DNA from: Beroe ovata
Taxonomy: Eukaryota; Ctenophora; Nuda; Beroida; Beroidae
Direction of reading: 5' to 3'
Assembly: GCA_946803715.1 (NCBI GenBank)
Contig: CAMPET010000002.1
Span: 1,049,014 to 1,087,989, forward strand
DNA: 38,976 nt
The notes beneath the pieces are model-generated. The model was not told the DNA's origin, made no database searches, and worked only from the letters and a program-made list of their open reading frames with translations. The position numbers were made by a program, and so were the translations under genes. This document shows, piece after piece, positions 20,085 to 38,976 of this stretch (its first letter is position 1; the number at the start of each line of letters is the position of its first letter).

Positions 20085-20891
20085 ATGGCTACACCATTTA
20101 ATACTGCTGATGCTATCCTGCCCAAAAACATGATAGCCTTGAACTCAAAGAAGGGACGAGAAATGTTGGAAGAACCAGAAGAAAACAATCCAAGGAATCT
20201 TCGTATGATAAAACGCTTCAAATCTCAAGTCAATAGAACATACTGTGGTCCTGCTTCACTAGCCTTGCTGGTGAATGGTATTAATGTCGCGTATAGGATC
20301 AAGCTATCTAAACTTAAGTGCGGTCTGTTGGAAGCTAGAAAAATTGAAAAAGATTTTTCAAGGGGAAAGGATATCCTTATTGATGAAAATGACATTGTTC
20401 ACATCAAGGGACTTGACAACTTCATCAAGAAGGTTGAGATAAAGAAGAATGGAGTTACACTGGGGGAACTCTCCCAAATTGCAAGAACGGCCGGGTTTGG
20501 TGTCACTGAGCATTACCCTGACCTGACCTTAGTGTCCCATGTTGCTGTTAGAAAGGATCAGTTGGACAAAAAACAGGGTGATCCTCTCGATACCGCACTC
20601 AGAGATGTATCACAGTTTCGGGAGATATGTAAACGTGTCTGTGGCAATGGATTACCCCAGGGATTGATCTGTAACTATGACATGTCCTCGCTGGGATATG
20701 GTGATTTAGGTGGTCATCACAGCCCCATAGCAGCATATCACTCCGATTCTGATCGAGTGCTTGTGTTGGATGTGTGGCCAGACACACAACCAGCATGGGT
20801 AGATGTGGAGCTACTCTTCTCAGCGATGTGCACAGTAGATTCTACTAGTGGTCTCCCCAGGGGATTGCTATTCGTGTATGAGCTGTTGTAG
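20085..20891 (+). CDS. Phytochelatin-synthase-like cysteine peptidase (C83-type)
   Basis: 268-aa intronless protein with the papain-like phytochelatin synthase (PCS) core. In PCS this domain cleaves glycine from glutathione and transfers the gamma-Glu-Cys unit to make metal-binding phytochelatins; bacterial homologues mostly only hydrolyse glutathione. The catalytic triad is visible: C54 in NRTYCGPASLALLVNG, H211 in GGHHSPIAAY, D229 in RVLVLDVWPD. After these come PAWVDVELLFSAM and GLPRGLLFV, matching the PCS pattern. The GVTLGELSQIARTAGF segment and the lack of a Cys-rich C-terminal domain look more like short prokaryotic PCS-like proteins than the two-domain plant enzymes; that comparison is from memory. 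No signal peptide is seen; cytosolic is likely. The ATG at 20085 is the first in a good position; a GTG further up is not used. Neighbours on both sides are animal genes, so it is integrated in the genome. Activity (synthase or hydrolase) cannot be told from sequence. Confidence 0.88.
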   Translation: MATPFNTADAILPKNMIALNSKKGREMLEEPEENNPRNLRMIKRFKSQVNRTYCGPASLALLVNGINVAYRIKLSKLKCGLLEARKIEKDFSRGKDILIDENDIVHIKGLDNFIKKVEIKKNGVTLGELSQIARTAGFGVTEHYPDLTLVSHVAVRKDQLDKKQGDPLDTALRDVSQFREICKRVCGNGLPQGLICNYDMSSLGYGDLGGHHSPIAAYHSDSDRVLVLDVWPDTQPAWVDVELLFSAMCTVDSTSGLPRGLLFVYELL

Positions 20892-21372
20892 AGGTCTGAT
20901 CCTGCACTGGAAAGTACCTATATTTTACTTTTCGTTTGATTCTTCATCAATAGTTACCAATTTTCAGAGCATGGATTTAGTTTTGTGATTATTTTTTCAG
21001 TTGAACATATGATAATTTATTGAATCACTATTTTTCGCCAGCTTGGCCGATATGTTTTTAAAAGAATATATTTTTTTCACCCGATTAATAGTTTTCAAAG
21101 AAATGCTTTTCTTTGAAAGTGTAATTTTCCACTGTACAATGTACATAAATTAATGTTAGCCACGATCAAGATTGTTAGGCAATAATTCTTTCATTGATTA
21201 GGTATTTACCTAAATTACTTCTTCTACAATCTCTGAAAGTCTGAACCCCATTCATCTTCGAATATACATATAAAGACCATATCTTCTCATGATAGCCACT
21301 CACCTACCTCTTCAGTAGAGGGTACAGGCACATGCCCATGACCTTGTTGGCTGTAGCAATTATGATGATGAC
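20892..21372. other. Intergenic DNA before the ABHD-like gene
   Basis: AT-rich, 0.48 kb. It may contain an unrecognised 5' exon of the hydrolase: AG acceptors at 21315 and 21327 precede an open frame joining the coding exon. No other feature seen. Confidence 0.5.
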
Positions 21373-22553
21373 ATGAACAGAGTGTTCTACAACCCTGACG
21401 ACCCATGGGTCACCCGGGTTGCACAAAATTGTTCTGTCGTCTGGGAGCCCTACCAGCCTCCATGGTGGTGTTTTTCTTCCTGGATCAATGTGCTCTACAC
21501 AATTGTCCGACACTATGTCGAGGCATGGGCTTGGCCTCTGCCCCTGAGGAGGGATTGCATAACTACCAAGGATGGAGGTGGGATATGATTGCGATTTTTG
21601 GAGCATTTATTGAAATGGTTAGAAAATTTATTTGAAACATTTAATTGATTGTTATTTGCCCAGGTTTAGTGAGTATTGACTGGGCAGATGACACCCAAAC
21701 CAGAGCACTCTCCGCGGATTCTCCAGTTATAGCCATCCTTCACACTCTGACCGGAGATTCTGATCACTACATGGGCTTCATGAGGTATGCAGCTCGACAT
21801 GGCTGGAGATCCTGTGTGCTAAACAGGAGAGGTCACAGTGGCATGGTCCTGAAAACTCCTAACTTCTGTCTCATGGGGAATATCGATGATACAGTTGCTA
21901 TGGTTACACACATCCGACACAAGTACCCTAATAACTTCCTTGGATTGGCCGGACTTTCAGCTGGGAGTGGTCAAGCAGTGTCTTTCGCAGGGAGGGAAGG
22001 AGACAACTCTCAGATCGACGCCGTGGCAAGCCTATGTCCTGCATGGGACTTGGAAGACGCATTCTGTATGCTTCTCCGAACATTCCCTACGCTGGATAGA
22101 TGGCTGGTGAGAGGGCTCCAGCATTACTTCGTGAATAAGCCGGAGAATGAGGCTGTATTTAGAGGGATGGAGGAGGAAGTGGAGAAAGTGAGGAGAGCTG
22201 GGTCTATAGATGAGTTCACTAGAGCAGCCTACCCCTTTGCGGGGTGCCAAACATTCGAGGAGTTTGTCACAAAGAACAATCCCATGAATTACCTCACTGG
22301 ACTGAGAGCTCCTACCCTGGTGCTCAATGCTCTGGACGATTTTGTGAGTCTAAAGGAGAACATCCGGAGTGACATAGTGGAGAGTGGGCAGGTTGAGAAA
22401 GTGGTCTTGGTGGTCACAGAGAAGGGTGGTCATGTGGCTTACAACGAGAGTCTGAACTGTAGTTACATGTGGAGGATTGCTCTGAACTTCTTCGAGATAG
22501 TGAGAAGAGAAACAAATCTTATTGGAAGGAAAAGTGAAGAGATGACCAGTTAG
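21373..22553 (+). CDS. ABHD1/3-like (YheT/EMB8-type) alpha/beta hydrolase
   Basis: Serine hydrolase of the ABHD1/ABHD3/YheT group; vertebrate ABHD3 acts on medium-chain and oxidised phosphatidylcholines, but the substrate here is unknown. Two exons: 21373-21577 and 21664-22553, 1095 nt (364 aa), joined in phase 1 to give TTKDGGLVSIDWADD, the family's usual start of the core. The PYQPPWWCFSSWINVLYT segment is the typical pre-core motif. Oxyanion region VIAILHTLTGDSDHY, then LNRRGHSG. Nucleophile S167 in GLSAG, acid D293 or D294 in VLNALDDF, base H325 in EKGGHVAY. The predicted start lacks the N-terminal membrane anchor of animal ABHD3, so a 5' exon may be missing; the frame is open back to 21319 and could begin at an acceptor such as 21327. 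A methionine run in another frame just upstream is not coding in this frame. Confidence 0.88.
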
Positions 22554-22964
22554 TTGGCAATGGCTGATTTAATATCACCTTAATGATGAGTTATCAAAGC
22601 ACTTGAATATAATTAAGGACTTAACGTCTTTTTTGATTTGATTTGAATTCTATGCGTACCTATTACCTATCAATGGCAGAAATATTACTTTTTGATTTAT
22701 TGATAAACTGATAAACATTATATAAAATTCCTCATAATCAAATTTCCGTTTTATTTTTCGTGATTTTGAATTCGACTGTGTCTACTCTACTGTATAATTT
22801 ATTGATATTTTGTAATGCTTTGTTTCCTGATTTGTATTTACTATTTTGTTGCTTCACGTCATGCGACATTGATCCACCATGGAGAACTAATGAGAATTGC
22901 GAAATTCCGTAATTTGGGCCAATCCTCCAATGATGGTGCCGTAATAGCCCCTCTTCTCAGTTAG
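22554..22964. other. Intergenic DNA between ABHD-like gene and KDM4-like gene
   Basis: AT-rich; 3' flank of the hydrolase and 5' flank of KDM4. No coding signal or repeat recognised. Confidence 0.5.
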
Positions 22965-32661
<9,697 letters not shown>

Positions 32662-33927
32662 ATGATGAATAATATTATTAAGATGCTTCGGTCTCACTCT
32701 GTTTGTGTGAGCTAGGGAGTAGGGAAGGATCTCATTATGCATTAACTGACCAAGCACTAGCAGTAGCAGTACTAGTAGCAGGACTTTGCTGGTTGAATTT
32801 TACATTTTAATCATTATGCATTATTTGTTTATTATCTCACTATCTCAGTCGCACATTCGCATTTCGCACTGTACTCGTTATCAGTATAATTATAAGTCGC
32901 TAGCTGTAGCATGCTTTTAAAATTGAATGTTCCCGCGCCGCGCTGCGTGACCCAAATACAAAATACTGCGCGCGCTGCGCGTCTCTTCTTTCGACGGCTT
33001 TTCAGTTCACTGACTCACTGAGTAGAACAGGGGCGCGCAACGTGTGCACAAAATTGAATTTGATTTAGAACTACTCTCATGTCAGTCAGGTGCAGGCTAG
33101 GTGAAATCTTGATTAGGACTGCGCGGCGCCGACGGTATAGGTAGGGTTATCAGATGTTACCTGACCTATCTGTCTCTCGCGACGCGCGCGCGCAAGAAAC
33201 AGTGGACAGATAAAAAAATAAATAAAAGGATAATGGTATTTAACCATCTCAATCGGCAACATCCGGCAACTTCATCAAAGGCCTTGTCTGGCGTTGCTGC
33301 TGATGCAAGCGCGCGCTGCGCTAAACGAAATTCTTGCCAGGATCCATCATCGATCGACAACAAAGGCGCGGCTGAAATGTTTTTGGCTGTCGATGATAGC
33401 CCCTGTCGAGAATTTCATTGCGCGCGCTGGGCCTAGCATCGCCAGGCAAAAATGTTTCGGCCTTCAATGAAGCCGCAGATAAAATCTGATAACAGTATGG
33501 TGTAGGCTGCACTGACCTTGTGCACACGCAGTTAAAATCAAAATTCACCATTTTCCAATCAATTCAAATTGATTGACTCCTGTGTGATTGAATGATTCAT
33601 ATGTGGCTATAAATATGACATACCTAACTATCATTGGTGGTAATGATAGGTATCAGTTTTCAACCATCACTCCTATCTAAGTTCTTAAGTAAACTATCTC
33701 CCACCCAATTGATCAAGTTTCAGTTGAGACTTGACACCTGATGGTTGATTGATGGTTGAATTACATAATTGTTATCTCATCTTAGGTAAATTTTGAACAA
33801 GAATTTGAACATGAAAATTGATGAGTTATAATTTCATGATAAGATTCATTAATCCATAAAAGAAATATTCTTTTAACCAAAATATATCTCATTTTTCATC
33901 TTGACTTGATACTCCTTAGATATTCAG
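32662..33927. other. Intergenic DNA downstream of the KDM4-like gene
   Basis: The KDM4 3' flank, a GC-rich patch at 32930-33000, fold-back repeat copy C (33115-33480) and then AT-rich DNA with many short ATTGATGG/CAACCATC inverted runs at 33590-33760. The 5' part of the unknown gene at 33928 may start here but no exon could be defined. Confidence 0.55.
33115..33480. repeat. GC-rich fold-back repeat, copy C
   Basis: Two arms face each other: GAAATTCTTGCCAGGATCC and CATCATCGATCGACA (33325-33362) against TGTCGATGATAGCCCC and CTGTCGAGAATTTCATTG (33390-33420). Both arms flank out into GCGCGC and then GGC-TTG-CTGGCG / CGCCAGG. A smaller hairpin TATCTGTC..GACAGATA sits at 33162-33212. The right arm in reverse complement matches copy B. 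Confidence 0.65.
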
Positions 33928-34855
33928 AATGTGGACTGTATCAAGTACCAAAATGGGTTTCCTGACACGCTTGTTCATAACCCTGGTTTGATAGATTTTA
34001 GGATGATACTTTGTCAGTCTAGAAGAAAGTCTCTTCAGTCCAGCTTATTTGTTAAGTCTCTGATGGAAGTTTTGAAAAATAGAAAGGGACAGGAAAGTGC
34101 AGTAAGTATTATTTAAACTCTCATGTGCCTAACTATATTGCCTAAATGAAAAAAGATTTAGTCTGTGCAAAATTTGTGAATAAGACTTAACTTCACTGGC
34201 TTGCATTGGACTTGAAAATTTGTTATTCTTCAGCTTGCATCTGTTCGATTTTACATGGTTTGCAGCAGAATATCTTCTCCTATCAACATTAGAATAGGTG
34301 ATGGAAGAAATTATCCTCACCTCCCACTGTCTAATATAGTACACCAATGCTTTCAAAGGTGAGTTTATCACTTTAGTTCAACTCACCTTCTGAAATGAGC
34401 AATGTTTTGTTTTAATGAAGGAGCAATGTATATGTAAATATTACTAAAACATTTGTTTTGTCTAGGTATTTGTTTTGTTTTGCTTGATCTCATAGGTTAA
34501 TTGTAACTACCATATATGTTCTATGTGTTTTCGAGCTTTCTTTCACCAGAAAGTTGAGTAAGTTGACCGTTAATTTTGCTCTGCAACAGAGTTTTCTGTT
34601 TCATATGTTTTGTAAAGAATAGAGGCAAACAAAACTGAATCCCCCATGATAAAAAAGCTTTATATTATTGATAAGCTTGATAAATTTCGATGCTTGACTC
34701 AGAATATTCATTTCAGTCAATCACACTCCTTTGTTGCTCATCATGGACAGAAGATTGTGGAATGTCAGATTCCTGGTAAGCTCACTTACGGTGTTATGAA
34801 CTTTACTAGTAGGTATTCCTTTCACTCACTCCTAAATGGATACTTAGTGTTTTAA
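33928..34855 (+). CDS. Three-exon gene of unknown function (5' partial)
   Basis: Exons 33928-34101, 34234-34358 and 34618 to 34775 or 34855 have good GT-AG borders and agreeing phases (0, 2), which random AT-rich DNA would rarely give. The joined protein reads NVDCIKYQNGFPDTLVHNPG.., then LASVRFYMVCSRISSPINI.., then RIEANKTESPMIKKLYIIDK and HHGQKIVECQIP. I do not recognise the family. The first exon begins after an acceptor (TATTCAG), so a start exon is missing upstream. Exon 3 can end at a donor at 34776 (GTAAGC), leading to an unseen exon, or read through to a stop at 34855; the first is more gene-like. There is no obvious signal peptide or membrane segment. It could be part of an old transposon; no terminal repeats were found around it. 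Confidence 0.5.
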
Positions 34856-35372
34856 CCTAGTGAGTAGTGATATGCATTTTGTCTCTCAATGTATAGTTCT
34901 GAGTTCATGATCTCAAATGCCTACAGTTTAGCAAAATTGGGATTCCACTTGTCACATTTTTGTTGTTACGCAATCCATCGTGCCAGTCAAGCTTTACCTA
35001 CGTCCTACTCTTTTTAAAAGCATGGAGAATTGCTGACTTTCATTGCATATTGCTAAAATAAGAGGAGTCCTTATGATCGATATAATGCTTCTGCAATGAC
35101 ATAAATTTTATCATAGAAACATTATATCAGAATTCAGAAAATGCTATGATCAACTGAAGCCAGTAGTAACAGTGGTTAATCCTTATAAGGCTTAGCATCA
35201 CCAATCACACAAAAGCATCACAAGCTTTGACACCGATATAGAACTCCTTTACATGAATTGTCTCGACTCTTGAGCCTCAACTATTGCCTTTCTTAGAATT
35301 GTCAATTATGTCCTGATCGTATTTGGTTGAAATGGATTATGGACTAATAATAGTGTAAAATCTTCTTGTATT

Positions 35373-35413
35373 GTACGATGTTTGTACGATGTTTGTACGA
35401 TGTTTGTACGATG
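35373..35413. repeat. 11-bp tandem repeat (GTACGATGTTT)
   Basis: Three full units and a partial fourth. Simple array, no coding role seen. Confidence 0.9.
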
Positions 35414-36231
35414 AAATCGCATATTTGGCTAGTTCTCAAACACAAGAACAAATTCGGTTTTAAATCACATTTCGAGCCACGAATAGACTGGTTTCTCATT
35501 TATAATGACACTCGCTTGATGGACCTCCAATCAACCTCCATTACGTTCTGGTATTAATCTCTAAAACCGTTATAGAAGTCTAGTCGACTTGTAAACCAGT
35601 TTTAGTAAATATAAGCGTGATGTAATCCGGTAATCGAGATCGGCCCTGTCTCTGGCTGCAGATGGAATATTATCCCATCCATTTATTCACAGCATTTACG
35701 GGGGTCTATTTAACAGCTTTAATTAGTCTCCTCGATTAATGAACCGATCCTTTCTGTATGATTATTGTGTTGTTGTGCTAATGAGAGTTTACTGCCATGT
35801 CATTGTCAAGTTAATGTTGTGTTGTGTTAATAATGTGTTATTGTTCTCAGTCATTATATTGATACCTCATTGTTGCATTCGACACCGGCACAAGTTGTCT
35901 ATCTTAACGCACAGTCTTTGCAAACACAGCCTTTGCAAGCGAATCCTAGTTATGATTGTGTGTAATAATGCAAAAATAATGCAATATACCATTCATAGCA
36001 GACTTCCTGGTCACATTACCTCATTCGTTTGCAGCATCTGCACAGGACAAGCTTTAGATCGTACACATGTCACGCCATTATCCTGTTTCTGTAACGTGGC
36101 TCGTGCTATAATAATAGAATGATGCAACGGGGGGAACTGCTCTAAGTTGTGTTGCGGGCTTGCTGGAATTCCTTGCTCCATAGACTTGAGTAGAGTGGAA
36201 TTTTTTTTCCACGGTCCACCTGTATAGCATC

Positions 36232-36350
36232 ATGACACTTGTGTGACATTATGACACTTGTGTGACATTGTGACCCTTGTGTGACATTGTGACACTTGTG
36301 TGACATTGTGACACTTGTGTGACATTGTGACACTTGTGTGACATTGTGAC
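36232..36350. repeat. 19-bp tandem repeat (ATGACACTTGTGTGACATT type)
   Basis: Six units and a partial one at exact 19-bp spacing (36232, 36251, 36270 and on), differing by single bases. Each unit contains the inverted pair TGACAC/GTGTGACA. Frames across it are repeat artefacts. Confidence 0.95.
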
Positions 36351-36571
36351 ATCATATGACGGCAATAGCGTGTCCGTCATTTCGTATCTAGAGAAAAGGT
36401 ACAACTGACTATCCCTGTTTACCGGATATGACAGACTCATATGGATATTGTGACATGCATGTAGCAGCTTGCCCTGATGAGTCTACATTCTAGAACTATC
36501 TAGAGCAATGATAGTATGATACGGTATGAATTACTTCCATTCATTATACCGTAGAACATCACTCTCTGAGC

Positions 36572-36573
36572 TG

Positions 36574-36601
<28 letters not shown>
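36572..36601. repeat. (CT)n microsatellite
   Basis: Uninterrupted CT run of about 30 bp in gene-poor DNA. Confidence 0.95.
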
Positions 36602-36604
<3 letters not shown>

Positions 36605-37404
36605 ACAATTCCGGAGTGCGGCACACTGAGTGCTCCCTGTTTATGTACTGAATATCGGGCAATGTGATGGACATTGTGTCTCGATACTGCAGCTGTCAGC
36701 TGATCATTTGTACGATATGGATTGCTCATATTCCCTGGCGTTTTGCCAATTTCTATTTTCCTTGCTGCGTCGAGAAGCTTCCGGAGAACTTCTCTGGTAT
36801 CTATTGTATAATATATCGGCCGGCTGGCCGTGTTTGCGTCACGAAATCGATGATTTGCCGAGCATTGTTTTACTAAGGAACTACGGCTATTCCTTAGTTC
36901 ATGGATTGGACGATTGAATAAGAGTCGCATAAGTTACGATGAGAGATAGTTAGTTAATTCTCTTTTGACTCTGTTTACAAATGAAAATACGTCTTTTAAT
37001 TGCGATCAATTTCGTCGTTCAACGACATCGTCAGGCTGTAACAAGAATACGTTATTATAATACATTGTAATCCTTACTAATACTAAATNTTTATAATATT
37101 CCCTAACCTATTTATAATATTCCCTTTCTCCGCCAATATATCATTTCAGTTTGAATTTTCAATCTCCCCTAAGAAATCAATAATTTGTATGATTGTTTAA
37201 TGTGTCACATGTGCATGCAGTTACTAGTTTATGTGTGTCACGTGACCCACTACGCTGCATGCGATTGTTTGTCCGTTCACGGACAAATTCATGTATGTGA
37301 TCAGATGACTCCTCTCCTCCTCTCACTGTATTATTAACACTGGTATTATCGGCAGATATATCAGCAAGAAGATTCTCTTGTTGTGTCATGATAATCCATG
37401 CTCC

Positions 37405-37854
37405 ATGCTTTTTGAGCTTGTTCGGCTGATCACTTTTCTTGCATGCTATTCACTTCTTGTTTTCTTGTTGTGGGTTCCTGTGACCGAGTTTCTTGCTACA
37501 CATTCCCATATTTCCCATTCCTGGAAAAGCACTTTACCCAAACCGCTGTTTTCGACTAGCGCACTGGAAATGCATCGCGGGGACCTGGGAGAAGAGACTA
37601 TGAGTGAGGAAGTCCCGCTACCGAAAGAGAACCAGTCCGACTCTGAGGACGGAATTGAAGACGAGGGATATGGCAGTCTGCAGAATAGTACTAGTGTCTT
37701 AGCCAGAGAGACTGAATTGTCTGAGTATACATCAGGTAGTTCAAAACGTGATAGCAGCACGTTGATAAATTTCCTTGCTGATCTTGGTTTGATTCTGAGC
37801 TTTCTCATTTTTCTGAATCTTATCAAAGCCCGGTCTCTGATAGAACCCTCATGA
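37405..37854 (+). CDS. Possible small two-TM acidic protein or exon, unknown
   Basis: Open frame from ATG 37405 (149 aa). It has a hydrophobic N-terminal stretch (LITFLACYSLLVFLLWV), an acidic Ser/Glu-rich middle (ENQSDSEDGIEDEGYGS) and a second hydrophobic stretch near the end (FLADLGLILSFLIFLNLI). The composition looks more like coding than chance, but no family is recognised. A donor at 37736 (GTAGTT) could splice in phase to an acceptor at 37871/37872, giving VRFIPSQDPMFQCRGR and dropping the second hydrophobic stretch. The evidence does not decide. Confidence 0.3.
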   Translation: MLFELVRLITFLACYSLLVFLLWVPVTEFLATHSHISHSWKSTLPKPLFSTSALEMHRGDLGEETMSEEVPLPKENQSDSEDGIEDEGYGSLQNSTSVLARETELSEYTSGSSKRDSSTLINFLADLGLILSFLIFLNLIKARSLIEPS

Positions 37855-38161
37855 AAATTCATCCCATTTCAGTTCGGTTCATCCCTAGCCAAGACCCTAT
37901 GTTTCAGTGCCGAGGTCGGATAAGAAGTTATACTAAAAGTTTTATCACCAGCAAGCGAAGATCACAAGAACAAAGACTGTGTGTAAGAGAAGCAGAATTG
38001 GAGGATCAGCATTTCTCAGGGAACATTGTAACCCTGTAACCATGATACGTTGCAGGGCCCGGGCTTTATTGGGGTATTCCATTTTGTTCCTCTGTTTTCC
38101 TCATATATCTACTTCAGCTGCCCAGATGCCATGGGCTCTGCTGCTATGAGATGTGCCGTTA

Positions 38162-38171
38162 GGGGGGGGGG
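38162..38171 (+). repeat. G10 homopolymer
   Basis: A run of ten G in AT-rich DNA; its length is likely polymorphic or error-prone. Confidence 0.9.
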
Positions 38172-38490
38172 GTAGAATATGAGAGGATCTTCCCTGTGAT
38201 CTCTCTATTTGATAATAGAATCTGCCGTGATTGTTGGTGGGCTATTTCAGCTGATAAAATGAATTTCTGGATGCTTACGTCTTATATAACCGTGTCATTG
38301 ATCCTATGTCAGTATGCCACATAATGATCAATTGCAGCTAAACATCGCAAGGACTATTCTATACTCACCATTCTCAGTTCTCCATGATACCACATTAACA
38401 ATGCCTCACTTATAAAGTACTGAGTGAGTTACTATGTATACTTTCTGTAACTCTGCTAATTGTGAGTAACAGTTCTCTCTGCCCCACCAG

Positions 38491-38640
38491 ATGGGAGACG
38501 GTCTCCGCCCCGGCGTATACTGGGACAAGGTGAGAAGCAGTACAGTGTCCGACTGGGTAGTGGTGTGCAGTCCCCTGCTCTCCTCCTAGACGGCACACAA
38601 CCTCACTCCCTCAATGTACACTTTGATATCATCAACGAGG
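38491..38640 (+). CDS. Candidate exon of a gene running off the window
   Basis: Bounded by an acceptor (CCACCAG) and a strong GTGAGA donor. In one frame the 150 nt are open and read RRILGQGEKQYSVRLGSG.. to LNVHFDIINE, which has protein-like composition. A second GTGAGA donor at 38530 would instead give a 39-nt exon in another frame (MGDGLRPGVYWDK). The upstream exon could be the one ending at a GTAAGA donor near 37980 (RRSQEQRLC), but the phases only suit the short version. Family not recognised. Confidence 0.35.
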
Positions 38641-38852
38641 TGAGATGTGTATAACAGTATAACAGTGTATAACACTCGGTATACATTATGCGCATGTATA
38701 ATGTATTATGTACAATGTGTAGTGTGCACTGAAGATCGAGTCTTGAAATCGAAGCCTATAGCACATTATACATCCTATACATCCAGTGAACACTGATGAA
38801 TTATTGAATAACGAACACAGTGGCTGTACCATGCTCCCTGTGCGTGTATATC

Positions 38853-38976
38853 ACCACACCTTGAGCACACCACACCCTGAGCACACACCCTGAGCACACC
38901 TCCTGAGTACATCCCCTGAGTACACCCCTGAGCATACCCCCTAAGCACACACCCCCTGAGTACACCCCCTGAGTAC
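38853..38976. repeat. Tandem array of ACACCCCCTGAGYAC-type units, truncated by window end
   Basis: Irregular 12-16 bp units of CACACCCCCTGAGCACAC and CCCCTGAGTACAC. The array continues past the right end of the window, so its full length is unknown. Confidence 0.9.

Larger units (their letters stand above)
34856..37404. other. 2.5 kb without a recognised gene
   Basis: Contains the 11-bp array at 35373, the 19-bp array at 36232, a CT microsatellite at 36572 and an N at 37089. The segment 36600-36920 is less AT-rich and open in several frames on both strands, but no splice-consistent or family-like protein could be drawn from it. CTAAGGAA / TTCCTTAG at about 36872-36896 forms a small hairpin. 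Confidence 0.5.

Noticed and set aside
35739-36122. Plus-strand 127-codon frame rich in Cys/Val/Leu
   Set aside because: No family resemblance, no splice context, and composition like the AT-rich surroundings.
36142-36440. Minus-strand Cys/His/Ser repeat 'zinc-finger' frames
   Set aside because: Products of the 19-bp tandem repeat read through in different frames.

Overview
The window is nuclear DNA of an animal: genes are split by short GT-AG introns, AT-rich non-coding DNA carries microsatellites, SINE-like and fold-back elements, and the proteins are eukaryotic housekeeping families plus a single-domain beta/gamma-crystallin and a KDM4-type demethylase. The compact layout and the secreted one-domain crystallin would suit a sponge or another early-branching marine invertebrate, but the species is an inference only. 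Six isolated N bases (8478, 14416, 15850, 26666, 28270, 37089) look like gap or join placeholders.

Left block (1-12.0 kb, all on the minus strand): four co-oriented housekeeping genes, each reconstructed from start to stop with every intron phase agreeing: PGGT1B (geranylgeranyltransferase-I beta, 361 aa), CDK9 (P-TEFb kinase, 369 aa), HIKESHI (Hsp70 nuclear import carrier, 190 aa) and CDC73 (Paf1 complex, 548 aa). CDK9 and CDC73 act in the same transcription-elongation pathway. A 9-unit minisatellite lies just upstream of the CDK9 start, and a long near-perfect hairpin lies in CDC73 intron 1.

Middle block (12.0-22.6 kb): a repeat-rich stretch with a 1,394-bp segment present twice on the two sides of a single N (a PHD-finger/coiled-coil ORF, probably a retroelement ORF1), followed by plus-strand, intron-poor genes: ALG9, an SVOP-like MFS transporter with an N-terminal frameshift, an intronless phytochelatin-synthase-like cysteine peptidase, and an ABHD1/3-like alpha/beta hydrolase.

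Right block (22.9-32.7 kb, plus): a 19-exon KDM4/JMJD2-like gene. Its JmjN-JmjC catalytic core is intact, but the long tail has AT-hook-like and basic segments and an unrecognised conserved-looking region instead of PHD and Tudor domains. A secreted beta/gamma-crystallin gene sits in antisense inside its 3.3-kb intron 4.

Right end (32.7-39.0 kb): repeats, a third copy of a GC-rich fold-back element, a three-exon gene of unknown function, a possible small two-TM protein, and a candidate exon of a gene that runs off the window.

Most notable: the phytochelatin-synthase-like gene (possible horizontal transfer), the KDM4 tail, the exact duplication at the N, the intronic hairpin, and several fold-back or MITE-like repeats.
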